A DNA stretch of 64,000 bases from Mycoplasma crocodyli MP145 (GTDB taxonomy: Bacteria; Bacillota_I; Bacilli_A; Mycoplasmatales; Metamycoplasmataceae), in assembly GCF_000025845.1 (NCBI RefSeq), contig NC_014014.1, positions 758,995 to 822,994 on the forward strand, in the 5' to 3' direction. The position numbers were made by a program, and so were the translations under genes. The notes beneath the pieces were generated by a model. The model had not been told where the DNA came from, did not search any database, and saw only the letters and a program-made list of their open reading frames with translations. Shown in pieces: positions 54,001-62,878 of the stretch. The first letter of the stretch is position 1. Every line of letters starts with the position of its first letter.

Positions 54001-54941
54001 AAACTATGTAAAACTTTAATAGAATTTACCCAGTATTCTTGCGAAGTTTTGTTTGCATCTAAATCTCCACCAGTCATATAATACTTAAGTAATTTATTAC
54101 CTAAAGAATCATTAAACAATCATTGAATAAAAGTCTTCAATTCTTCATCAACATTAAAGAGTGAAACTAAATAATCATATCCTACTCTTGATACAAATTT
54201 CTCTTTGTACAAGTCTAATTCATATGTTGATACTTCTGAAGAAATAGGATTTTTTGCTATTATTGATTGCTTGTATTCCTCAGGTGTTTTTATAAAATCA
54301 TATGTAGTTTTTAGTTCGAATGGATAACTTGATTTTCTAAACATAGCATGTGCTAAAACAGCATGATTATAACTATTTGAACCACCCACTTTTTTTATGG
54401 TGATTTTTAAAACTTTTTTACCTGTTATATCTAGATCTATTTTTCCTGCTTCACTATTTCCTTTGTAAACTGATGCATCTTCTTTTAAAGAAGTTCAATC
54501 GGTTCCGTTATCAGATACAAAGAAGTTGAATTTAACTCCAGCTGATTTGTCGCCTTTTGAAAAATCAACTCCATAATAGGCACTAAATTTATCAAACGAT
54601 TTGTCTGATAAATCATAAATTAATTCATTGTCAGAATGCGTACCAAGACCTTTGAAAAATGCTGTTTTCTTTCCACCAATATTAAGGTTAATTGTTTTTC
54701 CATCATAGTTAGTATTTATCTTTACTTCATTACCTAAAGAATCTTTATTTTTTAATGTTAAATCACTAAGTCAATTAAAGTTTGTATTAGCTCTCAAAGT
54801 GGTGCTTGATTCGTTATAATAGTTGGGTTTATCAATTAATTTTTTTGATTTTTGGTTATTGGAAATAAATAAAAGTGGAGTACTTACTGCTACCGAAACT
54901 AATATGGTACTTCCTAATAATATTTTAGTTATTTTTTTCAT
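51024..54941 (-). CDS. Large surface protein: NPCBM-type module, predicted transglutaminase-like Cys-His-Asp domain, discoidin-like modules, C-terminal membrane anchor
   Basis: A 1305-aa paralogue of the lipoprotein at 4722-8714. The N terminus is an uncleaved-looking or signal helix (ILLGSTILVSVAVSTPLLF) without lipobox Cys. Residues ~60-180 resemble an NPCBM module (FFKGLGTHSDNELIYDLS, AYYGVD). A helical region with LYLKLAAATALVYG follows (~325). The predicted active site is Cys542 (GQVCGGIS), His568 (GQPGHGAYL, 26 residues later as in the paralogue) and Asp596 (AIDNQVG). The C-terminal half has two discoidin-like modules, a Pro-rich spacer (NEPNVPNVPIEPKPTEP) and a membrane helix before KKIKTKKN. 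AAGGAG precedes the ATG. It sits directly upstream of the GH84 gene on the same strand, which suggests joint action on host surface glycoproteins. Confidence 0.8.
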
Positions 54942-55015
54942 GTTAAAACTCCTTTTATGAAAAGTATAATTATTATAATAAAATTAGTCCAAGTTGGTAA
55001 ATATAGAGCAAAAAA

Positions 55016-55046
55016 TAAAATATTAAAAATGGCTATTAATAGCCAT
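55016..55046 (-). terminator. Terminator after the membrane protein gene at 55058
   Basis: Perfect palindrome ATGGCTATT/AATAGCCAT (55029-55046). On the minus strand it is followed by a U-rich tract. Confidence 0.75.
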
Positions 55047-55057
55047 TGTTTAATTTC

Positions 55058-55855
55058 TTATAATGTGAATGTTTTTAGAGATATATTTCTTTGTAAAGCA
55101 ACTATATAAAAACTTGTGGTAATTGATTTATATAAGAAGAAAATTGTTCCCGAAAAACTTACTACTTCAAAAAATGTATATGCATCATATATTGAAGAAG
55201 GAAGTGTATTTATTCCAAACAATGTAGTACTTGAGATAGTACTTGCTGAAAATGTAAATAACTTCATAAACGGAATTGCTACATCACTAACAATTAAGTA
55301 AAATGTTGGTAAATTATGTTTATCATATGAAGTTATAAATATGTTATTTAATAAAAACATTACATATATAACTATTGGTCATAATATAATTAATGTTAAA
55401 CCTATTTTAGCAATTTTAAAAATTCTAAAAAATAAGAATGGCGTAAATGTAAATAGGAAAACATATAAAACAGCATAAATACCAAGACGTAAAAAGTTTA
55501 TATTAATTCCTTCATCTGAAGGTTTTCCAGAAGCTCAAATTACTAAAAGCGAAATGAATAAATAACCTAAATTCAATAAAAATATAAATAAATTATTAAT
55601 AATAAAAGAACTAATCTTAATTGTTTTTTTGTAGAAAAACAAAGAGTGGGTCATTAAGGCTAAAACTATAAAAGAAATAGCAAGATGAGAATAATACATT
55701 AAAATATATTGTTGACTTTTAGCAACAAATGCTAAAAGTAGTGTTGGTAAAATCAACAAAATTAAGGCTATTAAAGATTTATAAAATGTCCTTAATAAAT
55801 CTTTTGAATTGTTTTTGTACTCACTTAAAAACAATTTAGAGTAGATTTTAAACAT
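55058..55855 (-). CDS. Polytopic membrane protein, paralogue of 59428-60195
   Basis: A 265-aa protein with about six hydrophobic helices and few charged loops. No family is assigned; the size and helix number would fit an ABC-2-type permease, but no ATPase is adjacent. Its N-terminal half aligns by eye with the gene at 59428-60195 (shared TF-KSL, LLIL and LTH/THSLFFYKK-like segments). GGAGG precedes adjacent ATGs; 55855 is the start with best spacing (ATG 55858 is also possible). It lies downstream of fusA on the same strand. Confidence 0.7.
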
Positions 55856-56072
55856 CATCACCTCCAAAATTGTTTACTAATTTATCAACATAAATATTTG
55901 TTGATATTTTAACCGAAAACGGTTTAAAAATTTTTTTTAATATTATCATAAAAATCCCTTTAACACATTGTGTCATTAATATTTTACAATATAAAGCACG
56001 AATTAAAAATACAAAAAGAAACAAAAACTTTGTTTTTTTTGTATAAATATGAATTTTTTATAAAAAATTAAA
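55856..56072. other. AT-rich region between fusA and the membrane protein gene
   Basis: No gene seen. It holds the GGAGG site of the downstream minus-strand gene (~55861-55866) and a direct repeat-like stretch around AACCGAAAACGGTT (55910-55923), which is a near-perfect palindrome and a possible operator. Confidence 0.4.
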
Positions 56073-56102
56073 AAAATATTCACATTAAGTTGTGAATATT
56101 TT
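56073..56102 (-). terminator. Terminator of the str operon (after fusA)
   Basis: Twelve-base-pair hairpin AAAATATTCACA (56073-56084) with TGTGAATATTTT (56091-56102), followed on the minus strand by a U run. Confidence 0.85.
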
Positions 56103-56114
56103 GTAAGAAAATAA

Positions 56115-58205
56115 TTATTCTTCATCCTTGTTTTGGATGTTTCTTTTTTTGATAATTTCATCTGAAATATTTTTAGGGGTTTTTTCATAGTGATCGAATT
56201 GCATTTGGTATGTACCACGTCCACTTGTCATACTACGTAATTCTGTTGAATAACCAAACATTTCAGCAAGAGGAACTGCAGCTCTAACTATTGTAGCACC
56301 ATCGTTTCTTTGTTCTTGATCATTAACAAGTCCTCTACGACGTGATAAATCACCAATAACATCTCCAATATGGTCACTAGGTACAACTACAGCAACGTCC
56401 ATAATAGGTTCTAATAATACTGTACCAATAGCATCTTTTGCTTTTGTAAGTGCTTTAGAAGCAGCGATTTTATAAGCCATTTCAGACGAATCGACATCAT
56501 GGTATGATCCATCAAATAATGTAGCTTTAACGTCAATCATTGGGTATCCAGCTAAAATACCAATAGCCATTTTTTCTTCAAGTCCTTTTTGAATTGGCTT
56601 AATATATTCCTTAGGAATTTTTCCACCAACAATTTTATCAACGAATTCAAAGCCTTTATCTGGATTAGGTTCAAATTTAAGTCATACGTGACCATATTGT
56701 CCTTTTCCACCCGATTGTTTAATATGTTTCCCTTCAACATCAGCTGTTTTTGTAATAGTTTCACGGTATGAAACTTGTGGAGCTCCAACTTTTGCTTGAA
56801 CACCAAATTCTCTTTTTAGACGATCAACTATAATGTCAAGGTGTAATTCACCCATTCCAGCAATAATTGTTTGTCCTGTTTCTTCATCTGTATATGTTCT
56901 AAATGTCGGGTCTTCAGCAGCAAGTTTTTGAAGTCCTAATGAAAGTTTTTCTGTAGCAGCTTTTGATTCTGGTTCAAGTGCCTGAGAAATAACTGGTTCT
57001 GGAAACACCATTTTTTCAAGAACGATTTTTTGTCCTTTTTCAGCTATTAAAGTATCACCAGTTGTTGTATATTTAAGTCCAACAGCAGCAGCTATATCAC
57101 CTGCTCTACATTCATCAAGTTCAGCACGGTTGTTTGCATGCATTTGAAGAATACGTCCTATTCTTTCTTTTTGTTCTTTAGTTGAGTTATACACATAAGT
57201 TCCCTTACCTAAAACTCCACGATAAACACGGAAGAATGTTAATGAACCAACATATGGGTCATTCATTACTTTAAAAGCTAAAGCCGCAAATTCTCCATCA
57301 TCTGTTGAAGGAACTTCAACAATTTCTTCATCTAGGTGTGCTTTAATTGCTGGAATATCAATTGGAGAAGGTAAATAATCAACAACAGCGTCAATCATCT
57401 TCTTAACACCCTTGTTTTTAAATGATGTTCCACAAACTACTGGGAAGAATTCTGATGTTAATGTAGCTTTTCTAATAGCTTCTTTAAATTCAGCCTCACT
57501 TACTTCTCCACCTTCTAATACAACCATCATTAATTCTTCATCATAGTTAGAAACTGCTTCTAATAATTCTTGTCTTTTTAGTTCAACTGTATCTACTAAG
57601 TCGGCAGGAATTTCTGTTGGAAATTCTGTCTCATCAACTTCACCATTGTATGTGAAAGCTTGTCTTGTAACTAAATCAATAATCCCTTTAAAATTGCTTT
57701 CTGCTCCAATAGGTCATTGGATAGCAACTGCATTTCCACCTAAACGTGTTTTAACAGATGAAATAGATGCTGCAAAATCAGCTCCTGCTTTATCCATTTT
57801 ATTAACATAAATTAATCTTGGAACTTTATAATTTGTAGCTTGTCTTCAAACTGTTTCTGTTTGAGGTTCAACTCCACTTTGTGCATCAAGAACTGCAACA
57901 GCTCCATCAAGTACACGTAGTGAACGTTCTACTTCTACTGTAAAGTCAACGTGACCTGGTGTATCAATAACGTTGATTCTTCTTCCTTTTCAAAATGCTG
58001 TTGTAGCAGCTGAAGTAATTGTTATACCACGTTCTTGCTCTTGAGCCATTCAGTCCATTTGAGCTCCACCATCATGTGTTTCTCCAATTTTGTGAATTTT
58101 CCCTGTGTGGAATAAAATTCTTTCTGTTGTTGTTGTTTTCCCTGCATCAATATGGGCCATAATACCGATATTACGGTAATCTTTTAATTCATAATCTCTA
58201 GCCAT
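56115..58205 (-). CDS. fusA: Elongation factor G
   Basis: GTPase that drives translocation and, with Frr, ribosome recycling. The 696-aa length is standard. G1 is [15 protein letters not shown] (~17-31), switch I holds [11 protein letters not shown]3 is DTPGHVDFT and G4 is [11 protein letters not shown]-terminal landmarks are [25 protein letters not shown] and [13 protein letters not shown]. It is the last gene of rpsL-rpsG-fusA; 15 bases separate it from the rpsG stop. Only a weak AGG precedes the ATG. Confidence 0.97.
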
Positions 58206-58220
58206 AAATAACCTAAACGA

Positions 58221-58691
58221 TTATCATCTAAAGTGTGCAAAAGCTCTGTTAGCTTCAGCCATCTTATGAGTATCTTCGCGTTTTTTAATAGCTCCACCTG
58301 TTTTGTTTGATGCATCAATGATTTCGTTAGCTAAACGAACATCCATTGTTTTTTCATTTCTCAATCTTGAGTATTGAACTAATCATCTTAATGATAATGT
58401 TTGTTTTCTACGTGTTGGAACTTCTGTAGGAACTTGATAGTTTGTTCCTCCGATTCTTCTTGTTCTAATTTCTAATTGAGGTGTAATATTTTCAACCGCT
58501 GTTAAAAATACTTCTAATGGGTCTTTTTGTGTTTTTTCTTTAATAAGTTTAAAAGCTGAATATAAAATGTCTTGAGCTATAGACTTTTTACCATCAAGCA
58601 TGATTGTATTAATAAGTTTTGTAACCATTACAGAGTTAAATACTGGATCAGCAAGTACTTCTCTTATTGGCGCACTTTTCTTTCTTGACAT
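58221..58691 (-). CDS. rpsG: 30S ribosomal protein S7
   Basis: A 156-aa assembly initiator protein of the small-subunit head. Family segments [49 protein letters not shown] and [21 protein letters not shown] are present. The final Trp is TGA-encoded, just before TAA. AAAGGAG precedes the ATG. It is the middle gene of the str operon. Confidence 0.97.
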
Positions 58692-58718
58692 AATGTCTCC
58701 TTTCGATAATTAATTAAA

Positions 58719-59135
58719 TTATTTAGCTTTTGGTTTTTTAGCACCATATAAGCTACGTCCTTGGTTACGTTTTGCTACTCCAGCAGCATCTTGTGTTCCT
58801 CTAACGATATGGTATCTTACCCCAGGTAAGTCCTTAACACGTCCTCCACGGATTAGAACAACAGAGTGTTCTTGAAGGTTGTGTCCTTCTCCTGGAATAT
58901 AAGCTGTAACTTCCATTCCATTTGATAATTTAACACGGGCATATTTACGTAAAGCCGAGTTAGGTTTTTTAGGTGTCATTGTTGCAACACGGGTACATAC
59001 TCCACGTTTGAATGGAGAAGGCATTTTCTTAGCCTTTTTTTGTAATGAGTTAAAAATAATACTTAATGCAGGTGCATTTTGTTTCTTAGTTTTTGAACTA
59101 CGACCATTTGTTACAAGTTGGTTTGTTGTAGGCAT
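58719..59135 (-). CDS. rpsL: 30S ribosomal protein S12
   Basis: A 138-aa decoding-centre protein. [40 protein letters not shown] and [34 protein letters not shown] are the S12 signatures. The lysines in TPKKPNS and GRVKDLPG that decide streptomycin response are the sensitive type. AAGGAAG precedes the ATG. It is the first gene of rpsL-rpsG-fusA. Confidence 0.97.
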   Translation of the reverse strand: MPTTNQLVTNGRSSKTKKQNAPALSIIFNSLQKKAKKMPSPFKRGVCTRVATMTPKKPNSALRKYARVKLSNGMEVTAYIPGEGHNLQEHSVVLIRGGRVKDLPGVRYHIVRGTQDAAGVAKRNQGRSLYGAKKPKAK

Positions 59136-59377
59136 TTCTACTTCCTTTCATATTAGTTTTCTATTATGGACTATTTTTGTATAAATAGCTTATTAATTAT
59201 ATAACAACATATCCGTGTGTATCTTATTTTTTTTTATTTTTTATTTTACCAAAAGTACTAATTGGTAGTGTTTTATGTAAAAATAAAAACAGATTTATTA
59301 TTTTTTGCAAAATTTTTGAAAAAGAATTTTATTAATATTTTAATTAATTTATTTAAGTAAAAAGTAATGTTAAAAAG
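59136..59377. other. Intergenic region upstream of rpsL
   Basis: Holds the AAGGAAG site of rpsL (~59141-59147) and presumably the str-operon promoter on the minus strand (TATA-rich, 59170-59215). No gene is seen. Confidence 0.4.
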
Positions 59378-59414
59378 AATAAAAACTCAAACAAAGAATG
59401 ATTGAGTTTTTCTG
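59378..59414 (-). terminator. Terminator after the membrane protein gene at 59428
   Basis: Stem AAAACTCAA (59382-59390) with TTGAGTTTT (59402-59410), with a U-rich tail on the minus strand. Confidence 0.75.
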
Positions 59415-59427
59415 ATATTTTATTTTT

Positions 59428-60195
59428 TTAAGAAAGTGTTAATGTTTTTTTAATTTCATTTACAAACGTAAAGTAGCTTTTTATACATCAATAAGAGATA
59501 AATAATAGACTTGTATAACTAAATAAATCTAGTAGAACTCTATTGTCATAATATGAATTTAACATAAGTCTTTGACCTTTATTAATTAATATTTCGCTTA
59601 GGAATTTAAGTTTATAAAACGGAACTAAGACATCTAAAATTATATTATTAAATGAATCTGGTGAATTTTTTGAAATACTTGGAAAGATTAATAAAGCTGC
59701 AATTAATAATATAGGATATAAGATCACAGCTAGTATTGCGAAATGTAATATTTTAATTTTTCTAATCAATAAAAATGGTATGAATGAATTTATTAAGAAA
59801 GTAAAGAATGTATAAATAAATAATTTAGCAAAATCAATACTTAGTTTAGATTCATCTTTGTTTAAATTAATTAACAAAGAAAAACCTAGTAAGATTCATA
59901 AATATATAGATACAATAAAATTCAAGAAAAAGTTATTGAATAAATAATTTTTGATATTTGTTTTTCTTTTATTCATAAACAAATGAGTTAAAGAATATGT
60001 TACAACTAAAGGCATCATGACTAAATGACTAAAAGTAAATGCTTTTATATTAATGTAAAATGATGATGAAACAAAAACAATTAATCAACATAAAATAAGA
60101 AGACATAGAAACACTAAAGATTTTAAGAAAGTATTTAAAAAACTTTTTTTCAAATCATTTTGTTCATTCAGTATAAATAATTTTAATTTATTCAT
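59428..60195 (-). CDS. Polytopic membrane protein, paralogue of 55058-55855
   Basis: A 255-aa protein with about six hydrophobic helices (for example LVFLCLLILCWLIVFV, FTFFTFLINSFIPFLLI and LAVILYPILLIAALLIF). It aligns by eye with 55058-55855 in the N-terminal half. The ATG lies inside the stop region of the upstream gene (AATGAATAA), so the pair is translationally coupled. The function is unknown; it could be a transport permease subunit. Confidence 0.68.
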
Positions 60196-60622
60196 TTTGA
60201 CCTTCAAACTTAACTATAATGTCCATGTTAGTCATTCATGATACAAAATTATCAGAGTTAGCAGATGGCGTTGATACGGTATATTCAATTTTAGATAAAT
60301 CAAAATCTATTTTTTCATTTTCATTAATGATAATATCGGTTTTTTTAGCCCATTCATCATAATATTTTTCATATACAGTTGTATACTCCATACCTGGACC
60401 ACCAGCTCAAATTGCTCTTCTATAAGCTTTAAATAATTCAAGAGGTAAAAAAGCATTAAGAAGACTCCCATAATTTAATATTATCGTCGAGTCCTTCGTG
60501 ATTAAATTACCACTTGTTGACAAAACTCCTAATACACTAATATCATCTATTACATTATTTGTAGAATTAATAGAAGTATTATTAATATTTGTTTCGTTGT
60601 TAATTTCTCCTAAAAAAATCAT
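60188..60622 (-). CDS. Hypothetical soluble protein, cotranscribed with the membrane protein at 59428
   Basis: 144 aa, with an Asn/Ile/Thr-rich N terminus (INNETNINNTSINSTNN) and a second half containing AIWAGGPGMEYTTVYEKYY. No domain is recognised. AAAGGAGAGAA precedes the ATG. Its stop overlaps the next ATG by eight bases, so its product probably works with the membrane protein. Confidence 0.65.
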
Positions 60623-60703
60623 TTCTCTCCTTTAAGTGTTTAAAAACACAAATTTATTTTAGATTTTTTTAATGAATTAAAAATTCAACTTTAAGGAGTG
60701 AAA

Positions 60704-60793
60704 ATGGAATGAATTAATATTTATTATTTTTATAAAAAAATATGTTTTTTGAAAATTTTGACTTCATTATTGTTTGTGTATTTAAAAAAATAA
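60704..60793 (+). CDS. Possible 29-aa membrane microprotein
   Basis: ATG at 60704 with a near-perfect AAGGAG at 60694-60699 and five-base spacing. The frame encodes 29 residues, starting MEWIN (Trp by TGA) and ending YLKK, mostly hydrophobic and aromatic (a single helix FLKILTSLLFVYL). Its stop codon lies in the left arm of a perfect terminator hairpin. A site, short hydrophobic frame and terminator in 120 bases look like a small gene. No homologue is known to me. Confidence 0.45.
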
Positions 60794-60811
60794 GTTAAAC
60801 CTTATTTTTTT
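60784..60811. terminator. Bidirectional terminator between the microprotein and the membrane protein gene
   Basis: Eleven-base-pair hairpin AAAAAAATAAG (60784-60794) with CTTATTTTTTT (60801-60811). It contains both stop codons. Confidence 0.8.
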
Positions 60812-61764
60812 GTTTTATTATCAGCTTTTGTTATTTTTATTATTTGAATGATTAATTCATCTTTTTCAATTTCTTCATAACCGAAAATATGAAGTTTTTG
60901 AGCTATTTGGAAAAGCGAGTCATTAGGTAAATCTTGAAGCTTATTGAATGATTCGACGTCAGTTTTTTCGAGACCTTTTTTAATAAGTTTAAGTTCTAGG
61001 TTGTTTGGTTTATTTGAAGAATCAGTTTTTTCACTTATAATTTCTGCTTCTGGTGTGTTATCTTGACTTTTAACTTGTTGAGCACCTGATAGACCACCAA
61101 ACAAATTAAATAAATCTTGCGATCCTGATTGACCAGCAGCTTTACTTAATTGTTCAATCATTTTCATGTTTCTTTCTCTAGTAACGTATGCAGCAAAAGC
61201 TCTTCTTATAAAACTTGCTTCTCTACCAAATATAACTCATATAGCAATATATAAAACAGATGAAACGATTGTTATAATATTGGATGCAAACTTAAGATTA
61301 GGTTTAGAAACTCCTCTTGTTAATATAGTAACTAGGAATATTACATTAATGATTACCAACAAACCAATTATTGTTGTTGGTCAACCAGATAAATGGTGAA
61401 ATGATTTATTTTTGTATGAAGTTACTACACCTTTAACATATAAAATTAGAGCTACAACCAAACAAACTGATTGCAAAATATTTTGTAATAATGGACCAGT
61501 TGCATAAGCATTTAGTGCAACCGCTTCTAATTCGCTTGTTGGTTTAGATTTATAAGCATCACTTAGTTTAAGTGTGTCGACAAACGAGGCAATAATAGCG
61601 TTTTTTTCAAGTCCAACTAAAACAAGATTAACTATTGATATTATTAATAGGATAACTATTGAAACTAAAAAACCTCAAATTCAAATTCTAAATGTGTCTT
61701 TTTCATGATTTGCAAAGAGTTCTTCTTTTGTATTAAATGATAAATAATCTTTTTTCTTTAACAT
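60802..61764 (-). CDS. Hypothetical membrane protein with four predicted helices
   Basis: 320 aa. Helices lie near residues 28-52 (GFLVSIVILLIISIVNLVLV), 95-112, 122-145 and 155-175. A Gly/Ser/Gln region (AAGQSGSQDLFNLFGG) and an acidic cytosolic tail with DNKTKK at the end follow. Mycoplasma Trp codons (TGA) occur in the helices. AAGGAGAGAA precedes the ATG. It starts 33 bases downstream of the RluA-family gene stop on the same strand. No family is assigned. Confidence 0.68.
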
Positions 61765-61796
61765 TTCTCTCCTTATATTACTTGTTAATTATACAA

Positions 61797-62735
61797 TTAT
61801 AAATTAATATCATTGTCTTTTTCATTTTTTATAAATGTTTCAAAATCAAAATCACAGATTCCAAATTCCTTTGGTGGATTCGAATAAATAATGATTTTTT
61901 TATTTGTTATTGGATGAACAAATTCAAGCCTATATGCATGCAATCTTTGATTAAAATCATCGACTTTTTTTCCATATGTTGAATCGCCAAAAATTGGATT
62001 GTTTATATATGCACAATGAACTCTTATTTGATGTGTTCTTCCAGTTTCAAGAGTTGCTTTTACAAGACATTTTGGTTGATTGTCAAAGTAAAAACTCTTA
62101 AGCATTTCAAGGTTGGTAATTGCATGTTTAGAATTTGAATTTGTGACACTCATTTGTTGTCTATTTTTTACGTCTCTACCTATAGGCAAGTCTAATTTCA
62201 TCTTTTTACTTTTTAAAACACCATCACAAATAGCAAAATATTTTCTATTAATTGACTTGTTTGAAAAACCTTCTGAAAGTAGTTGGTGAACTTCATTTGT
62301 TTTAGCAACTATTAATAGACCACTTGTATCCTTATCTATGCGATGTACTATGCCAGGTCTAAGTAAGCCATTTTCATTTGAAAGATTATTTTTAAAATGA
62401 AATAGTAAGGCATTAACTAGCGTGTTTTCATGATGTCCTGGAGCAGGATGAACAACCATTCCACTTGGTTTTTTAATAACTAATAAGTGTTCATCTTCAT
62501 ACGCTATATCAAGATCAATGTCCTGTGCTTCAATGTGAATTTCTTTATCAATTAATTTTGTAACACTGATTACTTGACCTTCTCTAACAATAAATTTCGG
62601 TTGATTTACTACAACATCATTTACAAAAACAGCCTTTTGTTCAATCAAGGCTTTTATATCATTTCTTGAAATTTCAGAATTGTTTGATATATATTTATCA
62701 ATTCTTTCTTTATATGTAACTTCTATTTTTAACAT
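61797..62735 (-). CDS. rluD: RluA-family 23S rRNA pseudouridine synthase
   Basis: Converts uridines to pseudouridine in 23S rRNA. The 312-aa product has an N-terminal S4-like RNA-binding domain (KERIDKYISNNSEISRNDIKALI) and the catalytic segment GIVHRIDKDTSGLLIVAK (Asp in RxDxxTSG). KHAITNLEML, the TGRTHQIRVH motif and a C-terminal NKKIIIYSNPPKEF follow. The RluD versus RluA-subtype assignment is by S4 domain and length. ATG 62735 is chosen over an upstream TTG because TATAAT is six bases before it. Confidence 0.9.
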   Translation of the reverse strand: MLKIEVTYKERIDKYISNNSEISRNDIKALIEQKAVFVNDVVVNQPKFIVREGQVISVTKLIDKEIHIEAQDIDLDIAYEDEHLLVIKKPSGMVVHPAPGHHENTLVNALLFHFKNNLSNENGLLRPGIVHRIDKDTSGLLIVAKTNEVHQLLSEGFSNKSINRKYFAICDGVLKSKKMKLDLPIGRDVKNRQQMSVTNSNSKHAITNLEMLKSFYFDNQPKCLVKATLETGRTHQIRVHCAYINNPIFGDSTYGKKVDDFNQRLHAYRLEFVHPITNKKIIIYSNPPKEFGICDFDFETFIKNEKDNDINL

Positions 62736-62747
62736 GTATGAATTATA
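62736..62747 (-). promoter_or_regulatory. Leaderless -10 element of the RluA-family gene
   Basis: On the minus strand TATAAT (62742-62747) is six bases before the ATG at 62735. There is no Shine-Dalgarno sequence. Confidence 0.6.
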
Positions 62748-62878
62748 CAAAAAGATTTTAAATTAATATGTATTATTATTGTTAAATATAAGTGTAAATT
62801 TCAAAGTTTTTCTATCTCTAAAATATCTTAGTGTTTCAGTTTTCAAGAGTATACAAATAAAAATGATTTTTTGTTTTC

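Noticed and set aside
62736..62750. Alternative TTG start for the RluA-family protein at 62750
   Set aside because: The added codons overlap the TATAAT box; ATG 62735 is the better start.
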